Assembly (NCBI RefSeq): GCF_018143015.1
Contig: NC_054746.1
Coordinates: 30,159,129 to 30,223,128, forward strand
DNA: 64,000 bases
Direction: 5' to 3'
From: Lytechinus variegatus
Lineage: Eukaryota > Echinodermata > Echinoidea > Temnopleuroida > Toxopneustidae
Shown: positions 39,501 to 52,234 of the stretch, in pieces
Layout: each line of letters starts with the position of its first letter
How positions within the stretch are numbered: position 1 is the stretch's first letter
Notes under the pieces: model-generated
The model's input: the letters and a program-made list of their open reading frames with translations, nothing else
What the model was told of the DNA's origin: nothing
Databases searched by the model: none
Translations under genes and position numbers: made by a program

Positions 39501-40545
39501 ATAAATATTATCACCACCTTGTCCATGCCGACTATCTATTCATCAAAATACAGACTTGATGAAACGGCTGCAAATCTGTGTACAAACATCTTTTTCCTTT
39601 TCTAGTGATTATAGAACATACCAACAAAACGGTTTATCTCCCAGTTAGGTATTATTAATCCCTATATATTTCTTCCAACAATACAGCCGAGGACAGATTA
39701 CAGAGAAGTTTAGAGAACTTCAGAAAATATTCTGATTTTGGTATGACTCAAAACTAGCAAATTGGCTAGGAGTTGGGTAGAGTAAATATTTCATTTTTTC
39801 TCAGTCAATAATTGTCTCTACAAAGTCAAGAATGTTAATAATTCGTTTGCAAGTAAATGAGTACTGTACCATCTATACATTTTTTCACAGGTAGTTTTCT
39901 CCTTTTTTCGGGGGAGGGGGAGGGGCGTTTCATTGCGTGCTTTTATACCTGTTATCGTGAACTAGCGACGTTGACGATAGTAATCTTCAGTTTTTTATTT
40001 CTTTAAAAGATGACAGAGAGTAGCATACCCTTGAGCAGAGTCCACACAGATAAGAGATAACCTGGTTTACGAAGTTACATGATTCGATGTCGGACAAAAA
40101 TATTTATAAATTGGCCTACGTGATGACTTTTAATGAAAAAAAATGTGACGGAACAAAAAAAATGATATTGAAATGAATGTGAGATGACTATCTTACCCTG
40201 TCCTTTGGTAAGTTCTTGAGTTAGTGCCAGATGTGGACGACCAGCGAATACTCCAGCTTTCTTGACCAACGCCTCCCGGACAGATTCATAACCATTGAGG
40301 ACGACAACCAGCTGGCCAGCTAGGTTGAGGGTAAAGACATTCCCGTACTTCTTGGCCATATCCATCAGGGTTAGATGAGGCTGTTTACCCAAGCTGAATA
40401 TGCTGCCGATCAGCGGGAGGCCCCACGGACCTGGCGGAAGCTTCCCGGGTAAACCAGACCTCTGACGGTACCACCGCACTGCCAGCATCGTCACGAGAGT
40501 CGTCAGCACAAAGAGGAGAATCGTTTGTAATCCAAGAACCATCAT
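24542..40545 (-). CDS. Cytochrome P450, family 2-like (microsomal monooxygenase), complete
   Basis: Six exons on the - strand: 40545-40197, 27987-27708, 27091-26878, 26482-26336, 25540-25198 and 24723-24542. All have GT-AG borders with matching phases, giving 504 residues. Visible in order: an N-terminal membrane anchor (about residues 3-23), the proline hinge LPPGP (36-40), C-helix WREQR (127-131), I-helix FAGTET (310-315) for oxygen activation, the K-helix ExxR (E368-R371), PERF (423-426) and the haem loop FSAGRRACPG with ligand Cys449. Length and order are normal for the CYP2 clan; such enzymes sit in the ER membrane, take electrons from P450 reductase and oxidise lipophilic endogenous or foreign compounds. 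Substrate cannot be read from the sequence. Two ATGs are adjacent at the start (40540-40545); I use the first. The reading frame is undamaged. The first intron, 27988-40196, is unusually long. CYP2U, CYP2J and related subfamilies are all possible. Confidence 0.93.
27988..40196 (-). other. 12.2 kb first intron of the P450 gene
   Basis: The intron runs from GTAAG (40196) to TATAG (27988). The exons on either side join cleanly (KGQG/IVVADW) and the product has normal length, so no exon is missing. Open frames inside, including 117 codons at 35476-35829 on +, have no domain. It contains short palindromes (28174-28206, 33970-34013), an AT-rich degenerate tract (31500-31760) and the MITE at 39088-39342. 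A purine-rich G run lies near 31765-31785. Confidence 0.75.
39088..39342. mobile_element. MITE with CTRTAAAAAATATTTGGT-type inverted ends
   Basis: The left end (TACTGTAAAAAATATTTGGT) and the reverse complement of the right end (TACACTCTAAAAAATATTTG) form terminal inverted repeats. These extend about 60 bases inward (GAGGGTAATTATGCGTCCAA against GAGGGTGATTGTGTGTCCAA). It is 255 bp and non-coding. A second copy in opposite orientation is at 17530-17770. Confidence 0.85.
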
Positions 40546-43500
40546 GGTGAAAACTTTGACTGGTCACCATAAAAATAAAAAGAAGAAATGAATTAAATCT
40601 AGTGCTTTCTCTGTTATTAATATTTCTCCAGAAGCATCGGATTCATATCACCAACTTAATGCAGCTCTGGAGTGAAATAAACTCAACGAAAGAGAAATGC
40701 TATCTGGAGAATCCACTTCGGTATCAGTATCTGGTTGCTCTATTCCTAAAGATGAAGTTCAGCATCATAGCTCAAAGCTAGGAGTTTGACTGGTTATCAC
40801 TGCCAAAATTTGTTCCTATTTGTTGTTTATATATGTAAATAACTATCAAGAAACCGCCAACACAAACATCGCGGTCCGTGTCATCCGTGTTTATGTGCCA
40901 CTGGTCTATGGAAGCTTACTATTGAAACCCACTGCGCGTGTCACCAATTATAACCAGAGAACCTCGTAAAGTTTGCTCTTCACTTATTGCCCGCCCTCTT
41001 CTTCCATATTTGGGGAAAATAATGTGGGTGCGTGCTTCGGTAAGAGTTGATAAGTGGGTTTTGATTGGTTGTTAAGACATGGAATTTCTCTTTCACACGC
41101 AATAGAACTTTCCCTTTCACAGAACTCCGTTGCCAAGGTTTTCTCACCCTGGAAACATACAGCTTTATCAGAACAGGAAATTGGTATATCCATGGAATGA
41201 TCAGACACATACATTGACTTTATGTCGTTGTTGGAGGATCTAAGTTTAATCAAAATTATTGACCGTTTAATAAGTTACATACCTGTATTAAGCTTTTAGT
41301 TTTCAGCGTTATGGTTTGGCTTTAAAAACAACACTTATTCTTACCCCTCCCACTCCCTCTGTCTTTCAGTATATCTGTCCATGTTTGTGATAGGTCCACG
41401 GTCTGTCTGACTGTTTATTAGTTCTTATGCCTCCGTCTCTCTTCTACCTCACATTCGTCAGTATTATGCTGCTATTTCTTGAGATTTCATGTCACAGAAA
41501 GGTGGGAAAGGGAACGAGATCGACCCTCTCTCTTCCTCCTTGATTATCCATCCACTCCATCATGTCTCACCCTCAATATTTATGGCAATTCGAAAGTAAG
41601 TTTTTTTTAATGAATAATGAACAATATTGTAGAATTGGTTTGAAAATTACTATATATTTGATGGAAATGTAAATAACCTAGGGTTGTGGTTTCACATAAA
41701 AACTGTTATAAAAATATTTTGGAACCCAGCCCCCCCCCCCTCTAATTCAATGAGCCATTACTTAAAAATACACGGATTGTGATTTTTAATCTCGCCTGAC
41801 ATGTCTAATATCATAAATTATTATTTGCTAAATGTCAAGAAAAAATGGGCTCATACAATCGAAATAAAAATAAATGTGCATGCATTGATCCGTACTGCTT
41901 GCCTCACCATTTATCAAACTTTACTTTTCACACAAATATTCTTGCTGACATGAAAGCTCGTTCGTGGATTTCCGACATAGCGACAACACTGATGAACAGT
42001 AAGTGAATTAGATTCCAAATATCGCAGTTCCATTTTCAATAACATTTTTATACGTCACCATCAGCAAACTTAGTAATAAAACAGTTCTTTTTTTTATGTA
42101 TACCAATTCTTATATAAAAAGGCATCTTTTTAATATAGAGTACATTTAATCACAGAGAAGTAAGTGAGTACGATTCTAGATTTAAAAGGAAAAAGAAAAG
42201 ATCAGTGGAATTCAAGTGATTTTTGACTAAATTGTGTTTACTCTTGTCTGAAAACTTCTGGTATCCCCGATGTTGATGAATTTGTTTACCTTCTGCTTTA
42301 CTTCTCGAAGTTTTTGTATACTGCACCTGGCGGTCTCCTTGAAGATATTTGATGATTGTTAATTATTTGATTTCATATAATACTCAGTATGATTTCTAAA
42401 ATTGTTTGTGCTTTTCAAAGTACAGATCATTTTTCTTATTGAAAGTTTATATAGTGTACGAGCTCATTATAATCATGACCATAAAACATGCACAAGCCAC
42501 ATAATTTTAGATTATGCAGATACAAATCTGTTTCCAATGTCAATCTTTTTCTAAATTAAATTTATCTGATAACAATCTCATCTCTTCGTTTTGTTAAATA
42601 CTCAAAACCAAATTAATCTAACCCTTATTTTGCACATTCATTGTTCATTAATGATCATGACAATACAGATCGCCTGTAACACTGAGGTCGTTATTAATAA
42701 ATTTGTCTGTTTCGGATTTGTTTGTTGTCATGCAATTACCGATAATTTTGTATTTAAAAACAAAATCATTATTCATCACACCCAGAATTCACTTTAAATG
42801 GTAATTTAGTTTTGCTTATTATGATTACTTGGTCTATTTTTATATCATTATTGAATTTTAATTGTCTTAACTCTGGCAACATATTTTTCTGGTAACCACA
42901 ATGGCCAAAAGCTTTATCACCTAATGACGATGGAATGTAGACCAATTGTGTTTCACACCAGAATGAATTTACAAGTCTCATACGTCTGTATAGTTGTGAA
43001 ACCGACCTTGGAAAACCAGAAATCCGCCATCGAAACATTTTGTCTTTATTTAACCTTTTGTCAATCAAACCATGTCAGACAGGATTCAGACAACTTCGTC
43101 ATAAATAAGTAAAATAAGTAAAATCATCCATATTTCGCCGACGAGCACCTTTTGCCCAAATTGATAAAATGACAAAATTGTGAATGAAGTGACTGCTACC
43201 CTTATCAAAAGGATTTCCAATACTAACCTAAATATACCGAGTGAGTAAAAAAATAAATGAATAAAAATTGACACCTCACAAAGCCCAAATTTAAGGGAAA
43301 AATGCGTCATGATCAGGATGTATTCTTTGCATTTTGATTTGCGCCAAAATAAGGCATGATTGCAATGGATGAATTCAGATGTCAATGATGTCACAATCCT
43401 ACCATGATCATACAAGGGTTTCATTATTTTTTTTTTCAAAACACCTTTTCAGTAATTTATTATTGTCTAATAACTCTTTTAAGCATCAATTCTAAATTCA

Positions 43501-44300
43501 ATTTTCATTGAAAATGGGTTTGCTAATAGGTTTACTAACTCATGTTGGATTATGACATCGTGATTCATTCATTGCAGGCATGCCTTACTTTGGCGCAAAT
43601 CAAGATTTACTTCACTGCCAAGAATACTTACTGATTATTCAAGCGTTAAGACATACCATATACATATGGTATTAAATTATTTGGGAGAAGATGCTCTTTT
43701 CAGCCATATATAATGATTATGCGTTCATTTTTTTTTTATTTGGGATTTTTGTGGTATCAATTTTTTTTACCCACACGGTATATGTAGATTAACATAGAAT
43801 TAGAGCAGATTTTTAACACCTTTGTGTAAGCATTTATAGCTGAAAAAAGAAGAAAAACGCCCGTTTGCTCGTTAAAATGACGTCACAATGAAAATGAAGG
43901 AAAGAAAATTACCTTGCTATATTTTGCAATGATTTTAAACTAATTTCGTATGAAATTGTATTAGGATTGTATTGTCTTCAATCAAAATAGCAATAACAGT
44001 TGTTCTTTAGAAGAATACCTATTGAAATAATCGAAAAACACCATCCTTTTCTATTTGAAGTTTGATAAACCAAATCATACGCAGACGCGGGGGTGCTTAG
44101 TCTGTTTTCCAATTTACGTTGCATGCTTGTTGTCTTAGTCGTCATCGTTGTCGTCTCCATCGTTATTTATTTTTGTTTAACTTCAAAGGCCTATTCACCT
44201 TCCTCTTCCCCTTCCTTCCAGTCGAAATGAAGATCACACCCTCGACATCCGTTTCGTCTATTTTTTTATTAAACATTTCTATGTAGCCTCAGTCTGACCT
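40546..44300. other. P450 upstream region and intergenic DNA
   Basis: No gene was recognised. The 5' flank of the P450 has a TATA-like ATATATAAAC on the - strand near 40827-40837, about 290 bases before the ATG, which may or may not be a core promoter. Frames at 40980-41253, 42591-43112 and 43086-43439 look random. Confidence 0.5.
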
Positions 44301-46799
44301 AGGGACGGATCCAGGATTTTCCTATTTTGGGGGAAGGGTAGGAGGGCACACATGATGATCGCATTGGCTTGGCTTGGTGGTAGGTTCATTATTCGACTAC
44401 ACATGTACACTGTAAGAACTGTGGTGTTAAAACTGACACCGATTGGTGTTGATAGAGGACCACACCCTGAGGTGTTAAAATAACACCCTAGAGATTGAAC
44501 ATAACACCAAGGAGTGTAAATGTAACAACCATAGGTGCTGTAATAGCACCTATAGGTGTAAAACTAACACCACCAATTGAACACCGGTGTAAAATAACTG
44601 GTGTGGTCCTCTATGTACACCGGTTAACACCACAGTTTTTGCTGTGTTCTTGTTTACAGATATATAATTTATTTTTAATTTTGACATTAAATTCTATAAT
44701 GACGGGGAATACCTTCAGATAGACGTTTATGTTTACGTCAAATCACATTAACGTAGACCACTTTTGGCTATGTTAAAAGAAGCGGGTCACCAATTTTGCA
44801 ATTTTCATCAGGAAACCATTGTCAGTTGTTCAAGCGTTGATATAGGATACCAGACAGGAAAGCCCTCTATCTAATCGCTTTATCGTTTGCATTCTCTCCT
44901 ACATGTACATGCACACGTAACGAGATCGCACCGATTTCAATGAAAATGATTCATACCAACAGTGCATGACACTTTAATGAATCAGATTGATGAGAATTTC
45001 AAGGTACGAAGAACAAGGTATATTCATCAAAGACAATAACTTCTAATCATGGTAATTAGTACAGTGACATTTCGGGTACCTGTGTATCATTCACCGCTCA
45101 GATAGCAGTAGATGAGGGCGCTGTTCAAGAATCCTTGGAGAGATTGTGGGCGCGGCCGTCTTCTGGATACCTAGGTAGCCTATAATATTGGCCGAACTCC
45201 TTTTTCGATTATTCAATCAAACTTTACGGTAGCATACAACGCACAGTGTTGGTTATTGTGTCATCAGTAGAACCATGAAGAAATAAATGAAAAATATGTA
45301 CATTTTTACCTGGCCGTCATCAATATCTAGCCTAATCGTTCACGGTGGAGGTCTCCTGCATTACCTAATAATTGTCATTTTATTTAATGAGATTTTGTTG
45401 ACATTATTAATTCAATGCCTATGCTGCGACTAAATTATACATTAAGATTTGTATCTATTACCTTGCAGATATCTGGCGTATGTGAATGCAGAAATACAGA
45501 CAATCAATCAATCAATCAAAGAGCCAAACTAAAACAAGCAACAGCTACAAACCAATATTTATTTTCTTGCCCTCATACCGATAGGCCTAACTATAAAAAA
45601 GGAACTAGTAATATCATAATCAAGAGCTAGCCAAAGTAATAAAACTCCTTCGAATCCATTTTTTCTCTCAGTTTACCTCTCCATTCCAACCGACCATAAA
45701 TAGATACCAACTTTCACCATCAATATACCAGTGTTCGTTTGGTCTTATCTCCATTACTAAAATCCCACAGGTAAATTAATATGATTGGTTGAGATATCAA
45801 AGATTACTTAACCTTTCAAGTTATCATTCTTATGTTCTTCATAAGAATTGATGACCAACCTATTAAGTTAGTAACCTAAACTAATGGCTGAAATGACATT
45901 TGTTTTACACGCAATTTAGTTTAAACTAGTACACTCTTTATGTTACCAGTGTAGTATCATTCTTAGAGTTTGTTTTCAATAAAAAAATGTTCCATATAGT
46001 GGAATTTCTGTTAATAAAAGATTAAGATCATATGGAAACACCTACACTCGAAAATATCATTATCTAATCCGATGGATCCCCCTTTTTTTCAAATTTTCTC
46101 GCTTTATTATTTTAAAAGCCCAAACTAGAAAATAATTCAAAACTTCTGCTGTGATGCCCCGTTGACGTTCATAGTGAGAGAAATACTCGAGGAAATCCGT
46201 TATAGCCTACAATCAGGAAACAATCATATCATGTGTCTACAATAAAAGCTCAAAGTAGATTTTTGGTCTGCAGTCAAAACAGGATGGGTCTAACTGACCG
46301 CACTATAAAGCACCAATCACCACATAAACCAGAAAGTCGAACACAGAAGATTTTCTTACATTCTCACAACCCTTTAAACAATAAAAATATTTGAATATTT
46401 TTAGTGTAAACATAATTATATATCCACTTGGAGATGAATAATAACTAGACTTTTGGCGTTAATAAGGATAACAATTTGTGAAGCTCTGTCGCTTTGTTTC
46501 CTTGCATGATTCCTTTCATGATTCCCATGCCTCCTATCTTCTGTACCACTTTTTTAATTGGCGTAATCAGGGTACTGAGTTTGCAAAAAACATTAACCCT
46601 CTGAGGGCAGTATTTCGGGCGCAGGAAATACGAAGGAGCAACAGAAAAGGGGAAATACAGAAAAAAAAACAATCATTATTATACACAAGGTAAATGCTCT
46701 ATAAATTAATTTTCTGTATGGGATCAAAATAGGTCAAAAATTTTCCTACAAAAAATTTGTTCCCCCCACCCTTTAGAAAATCCTGGATCCGCCCCTGAG
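44301..46799. mobile_element. 2.5 kb segment bounded by inverted CGGATCCAGGATTTTC ends
   Basis: CGGATCCAGGATTTTC at 44306-44321 reappears as its exact reverse complement at 46776-46791, with G-rich (left) and C-rich (right) runs just inside. Either this is one non-autonomous element with these termini, or two unrelated end fragments in opposite orientation. Related starts occur at 15301 and 54664. No transposase is visible; internal frames (for example 46445-46672) lack domains. The foldback at 44407 is nested inside. Confidence 0.45.
44407..44647. mobile_element. Foldback element rich in ACACC/GGTGT
   Basis: The ends read ACACTGTAAGAACTGTGGTG and, at the right, CACCACAGTTTTTGCTGTGT. The inner arms AGAGGACCACAC and GTGTGGTCCTCT are exact reverse complements, and GGTGTTAAAA / TTAACACC words recur throughout. 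It is about 240 bp and non-coding. Confidence 0.8.
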
Positions 46800-48343
46800 C
46801 TTTTGTAAAGTCTAAACAAATTTGTTGGCTAATTAAAAAAAAAGATCTCGTTTAGTTATGAAGGAATTCGTTAATTTTACTCCAAATCTATCAAACTAGA
46901 AACAAAGCTTACTGTTTATTAACGTCATTGTTTTACAATCTTCACCGTTTAACATACCTGTATATTTTCATTTTATTTCGTCCGAAAATGGGCAAGAAAT
47001 TGTGTTTTACGAATCAAAATTTGAATAAAATTTGTACGCTTCGTCGCTTTCCCCTATATTCTATACCATAAAAAGATAAGTTATTGCAGTCGGGAAGGGG
47101 ATGGTTAGCTTATAAATGCCGATTTATTTTAAAAATGATCCTGTCGAGGGAATTTTTTCTGGTCAGATATGGATTGTCAGATATACATATCACATCCACT
47201 GGTAGTAAATATTTGACCCCCGAATTTCGTCTTAATTTTTAGTGATTTTAGTGCCATTTTAACACAAGAGTCTAATGGAAATGTTTAGGCCCGTGGTATG
47301 TGAGCTTTACTAGATTAGCGCCCTCTTTATTCATAAAATATATAGTTCAATCATATTCAACTACTATTACTTTTGTTTGTTTTTTAAAAATTTATTTTGC
47401 CCAAAGCCCAATTTATACCATGTTGAATTACTAACTTTCATCCCTGTCATAGGGCCTACTATCTAACATGTATCTCTCCACTCAAACAATGCCAACTTCC
47501 TCTTATTAAATTACCCTTTTAAATGTGCCTTTAAAAATATTATGCCCCAATTACCATGATAAAATAGGAGAAAAGAATAGAATTCAAATACTATAAGATG
47601 AAAGAAGACTTTAGCACATTTTTTCTCTCTATCGATATCTCTCTGCCCCCCCCCCCCCCTCTAGTCATCCCTACTTCATTTCTCCTCGTCTGTCTATCTT
47701 CCCCTACTTCCCTCTCCATTTCAAGGTCTGATTTCCCTTTTTTATCTCAATCACCACCCCTCCCTCCATAACCCCTTTCCTCTAGCGTCTCTTTCTCAAT
47801 TTCTCGATCTATCATTCCTTTTTTTCCTTCCAACGCAAACGCCTTCACCACAACCTCACCCCTCCCTACACCAACCCATCCCCTCTTCTACCTTTTCCAC
47901 TCCAGTCTTCTCAACCATCTCTCTCGTCGTTGCTAAACCATCTAACACCTCTGTTTACAAGCTTTATCACTCTCCACCTCTTATTGTAGCTCACCTCTGC
48001 TTGTTTTCACAAACAATAATTATAAACATTAGATCCAAATGACCATCACAATAGATTCGAATTTTATTCCAATTATGCATGATTAATGTTTATCTGGCGA
48101 TTGTTCTGCGTATGAAAACGATCGTTATTACCTTCGAACTGCTACCTAGTTCTCACTGTCACTATTCGCGCTCTGATTGAAACCGGGGTCTAAAATCGTG
48201 GAGTAATCGTAGTGATTGTGGCAGATCTTATCAGATCTTGAAGTCAGTCATGGCAAACTTTGTTGTTGGAGAGAAAAGATTTGGGCTACGAAAGCCAATA
48301 CAAACGGATGCACGACAGTGGGGACAAGGTGTTTAACAAAGTT
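46800..48343. other. Intergenic, with CT-rich tract
   Basis: No gene seen. From about 47620 to 47960 the + strand is pyrimidine-rich, including a C run of 14 at 47647-47660 or so. The right part is 3' flank of GH1-A. Confidence 0.6.
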
Positions 48344-51300
48344 TTATTTCGTCAAGACGTTTGCGAGAACGCAGAAGCAGAGGACCATGATCATACTCAG
48401 CGTGCTGAGAGATGGCGCACTTGCAGTTGTGTATTCTGTTGGAGGGGTCGTAGGTACTTCTTTGATGAACCCATTGTCGGCGATGATCTTGGAGTAGACA
48501 GAGACAGATCTCTTTGGCGTTCGAGGTCGCTCTGGATCATCGAAGTCGACGTAGTGCATCCCAAACCTTTCACTGTACCCAGATGCCCATTCAAAGTTGT
48601 CTAAAAGTGACCACGCAGTGTAGCCTCTTACGTCAACGCCATCCAATTTGATTGCTAGAATGAAAAAAAAACATAATTAAGATGATAAGACTATTAATAA
48701 TTGTTTACCAAAAGAAAACGATTAACCATGGGTGGCGATCGGGGGGGGGAGCTAGAATTTCGAACAGTACACTCTTAAAACAAATCAGTGAAATTGACTA
48801 GACCAGTAGTCAGCTGGGAGCAACTGATATGGCAATCACTGATATAGTCACATTTCTGACATTCTAGTTAGAAATAACTCTGTTCTAGTAAAATATGACT
48901 AGAAAAATAGTCAAATATGACTAGAATAACAGTTGCACCCAGCTGACCCTCTTAACTAGTCATTTTTGACTGATTTGTTTTTAAAGTGTAGCCTATGAGA
49001 GATGGTCGCCTCGCCCTCCTAAAAATGACTATAGAAATCTCAAGGAATTGCCTTATATAGCCCCATCACCATAGGCAATGTTTCAGTCTAACCACGATCT
49101 GGAGGCATGCGTCCTACACCACTGGAATATAAGACAGGGTCAAATGATCTACAAAAGGACGTTGTTGGGGGCACAGACAACTTAACTATAGTTTGTTGAT
49201 AAAGAGGCTGCACATGTCATTGCTCTGTTACAATTAATTTCAACACTATCAAACATTAAGATGACATAAAAGAAAATAAAGCTAGGGGGAAAAGAAAAGA
49301 ATGAATGAAAAACAGACAGGCGGGAAGAAAGAAGCGCAGAAAGAATGTATAATATATTGGTTTACAGAATGTGAATACGATAAATTATTTTGTAGGAGTG
49401 AAAGCCAGTGCAATCCTAAAAAAGTATTCGTTATACCTTTAAGGACCTCATTGATGTATGCCCTGTAGTATTTCTGTCTGATGACGTCATCAAGTTCAAA
49501 CACATCGTGCGTGGATACACCATTTTCTGTGACGTAGATGGGCACCTGGTACTGCGAATCGATCCATTTGAGAATGTTTCGAATGCCCCATGGAACAATC
49601 TTTAACCATGATGACCCCGCAGTCTCCCAGCCATCATCCACGAAGGTCAGAACATTACGATCCTTAAGGTAACCAGGTGGGTTGGTGTCATCTTCTGGTG
49701 TGTTGTTCGCATAAAGGGTTGTGTACTGGTTCAGACCAAAGAAATCAGCCGTACCTTGGACAGAGCAGAGCAGAGTAATAGGGACAATGTATTTCACACT
49801 TTTAGAAAGCATAGAATGGATGACATCCAAGTCCAATGATCTTGGATGCCATCATAGTCGAGTGCCCCTGTTTACTAAAGATTTAAATAGAAATGGTGGG
49901 GGATCTTTAGATCGTACTCAACGTAAACGACTATGGCGTGAAAATAAGTTTACGTCATCTTAGATTTAGGAGTGGACGAGGATGATGACTTGACGCATGA
50001 TTATTGATTCTATTGAAGTTTAGGTTGTAGACGTCATCAAAATCCTATTGGACCCGGCCCCGACAATTGTGGCCACTACTGGATCTTTATACTTCCCCGC
50101 CAAAGCAAGGGCGATTTCTCTCACCTCTGTTATATTCCTTTTCTTCTTCGGTGAACTCAGGGAGTCTGGACGTGGCGAAACCCTGAGCAGCACTCTTTCT
50201 CGCAATAGATGTCTTCATAATATCTGGGTAATCACCATTCTTAAAGATTGGATTGGCCCACCAACCAAAGTGAAACTGTAAACATCGATCAGCAGCGTCG
50301 ACATGGTCTTGATTGTTTGGATCATAAGGTTCTATATGATCCGAGTTCAATGTGATGCCGACTTGACCATTCTATAATGCAACCGGAAATTTAAAAGGTA
50401 GACGAAATAAGTGTACAAATATTTTGCCTCTCTTGACATCAATTAATGTAATACGCAATTATCCTATTATTAGCCTAGGCTCGCTATTATCTTGAGTAAT
50501 GGTAATTTACATGTGTCAGTGTATACCTCAAATATATTATTACGACATTGCGAGAGCTCAAGAAAATTATCAAAACATTCTTAGGATCATTAAAGATTTT
50601 GAAAGTATTCTAATAGAATTTCAAGCCAGAAAAACAAAATTAATACTGTTAAAACCATTTGAAACCGCTGCATGGAACCTTTGCTGGACCATGCTGATCC
50701 GAAATCTCCAAGATTCCAGAAGATGGCTCACCTGTAGTTGCCTGTAGGTATCATTGTATGTATGCCACGCCCTTGCGTGTGACCTGATGATGTTATGAGC
50801 CACCACGTAGATGGTGGTACCATCTTCTGTTACTCCTGGGGCAAAGTACCCGATGGCATGGCCCAGGAGAGTGACTATCCACGGCTCATTGAATGTAATC
50901 CAGAAAGGGACACGGCTACCAAATCTTTGATAGCATAGTTCTGCGTAGTCATTGAAGTGATCGATGATGGTGTCGTTGGCCCAGCCACCGACGTCCTGCA
51001 ATGCCTGCGGTAGATCCCAGTGGTAGAGAGTGACCATGGGTGTGATGTCGTTCTCCCGGAGCTCGTCGATCAGGTTGTTGTAGTAAGCGATGCCAGCTTC
51101 ATTGACGCTGTTGAGAGTACCATCAGGAAGAACTCGAGGCCAAGAGATTGAGAAGCGATAATACTTGAGACCCATCGCTTTCATCAGAGCAACATCCTCC
51201 TTGTACCTACGATAGATTTTACAAGGATTTGTAATGTGTCAATGTATTGAATCAACAAACTAGCCTACTGTGTTTTGATTTATTATTTCGTACTCTATGC

Positions 51301-52234
51301 TCTTCCTGATTCCAAGAGAGCTTAACCAAACTTCTCAATGAATGTTGTACTCTCTTTATTTGGTACACATGAACCTAGACCTTACTGTCTTCCCGGAGTC
51401 CCTTATTGTACTGACCTCAGCCCTGCACGATTTCTTTATTGTCTGTTATGACTTCCATCACCCTCCCCCTCTAAAACAATCATGAAAGAGGTTATTTGGG
51501 ATAGCATACATTGCAAAATATTATGAAAAATCCCGGGACAACAAAATTACCATCACACACACCCTAAAAAACAAGATGAGTAGATGAGTCGACGTATTTT
51601 TTTCTATGAGCTTGCGTTCACCATGGTGACGAGAACTTTGTCCATGTATTATCAGAGAGGGTTACGCAACAACGAAATTTGGCGTATACAATGTGGTCAA
51701 GGGATATCAAAAGTAGACCTATACATTTAAAAAGATTCAAACAATATTTGTTTAAGAGTAAACATTCATGCATGTTTGCTGCGAAAAGCATCCCCTGATG
51801 CTGTGTAAATTTCGCGCAATGTTGGGTGAAAAGTCACACATTACATTTACTTTTTACTTCACATAATGCATTTCCCTTTTTCTTCCATATTGGGAATATT
51901 TTTTCTCAACACTTTCAAAACTTTTTTAAAGTACTTACTTATGATAGCTATCACATGCTACATCTCCTGTATCGTTGTTGTATACGTTTCCTCCTACATG
52001 AGTGAATCTATCCCAGATACTTTCTCCTTTCCCATCTGTATCCCAAGCTCCTTCGATCTGGTACGAGGACGTCGCTGAACTCCAGATGAAACCTTCGGGG
52101 AAAGTGTCGTAAAGGAAAGCATCTCGATCAGGGTCGTTGAAACGATCAGGATAAACGAACTCAGGGTCGTCGTCGAGTCCAATCACTGGAATCAATATAC
52201 AAGAAAACACTAACGAAATTCGTAGCAGATCCAT
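48344..52234 (-). CDS. GH1-A: family 1 glycoside hydrolase (beta-glucosidase/lactase-like), complete
   Basis: Five exons on the - strand: 52234-51939, 51206-50732, 50371-50125, 49754-49437 and 48654-48344. All are GT-AG with consistent phases and give 548 residues. A signal peptide (about 1-20) is followed by the GH1 N-terminal signature [15 protein letters not shown] and one catalytic domain. Acid/base Glu206 lies in TFNEPW and nucleophile Glu416 in YVTENG; His161 (YHWDLP) and the glucose-binding E467-W468 (NFEW) are also present. The enzyme should be a retaining beta-glycosidase in the secretory pathway or at the cell surface. The tail (507-548) is a Thr/Pro/Ser-rich linker and then a hydrophobic stretch (about 527-546), which fits a GPI-attachment signal or a C-terminal anchor. 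The family resembles lactase-phlorizin hydrolase domains and insect myrosinases; substrate is not predictable. An AATAAA overlaps the stop codon. It is divergent from GH1-B. Confidence 0.92.
48768..48990. mobile_element. MITE in intron 4 of GH1-A
   Basis: The left end TACACTCTTAAAACAAATCA and the reverse complement of the right end (TACACTTTAAAAACAAATCA) are near-identical terminal inverted repeats. Inside are repeated GACTAG/CTAGTC words and CAGCTGG / CCAGCTG arms. The 223-bp element is non-coding and lies wholly within an intron, leaving splice sites intact. Confidence 0.85.

Noticed and set aside
43086-43439. 117-codon open frame on -
   Set aside because: Rich in Ile/Leu/Phe from AT-rich DNA; no motif and no supporting neighbours.
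50087-50350. Ending GH1-A exon 3 at the end of its open frame ([13 protein letters not shown])
   Set aside because: Those residues do not match GH1; splicing at 50125/50124 restores [13 protein letters not shown] in phase.
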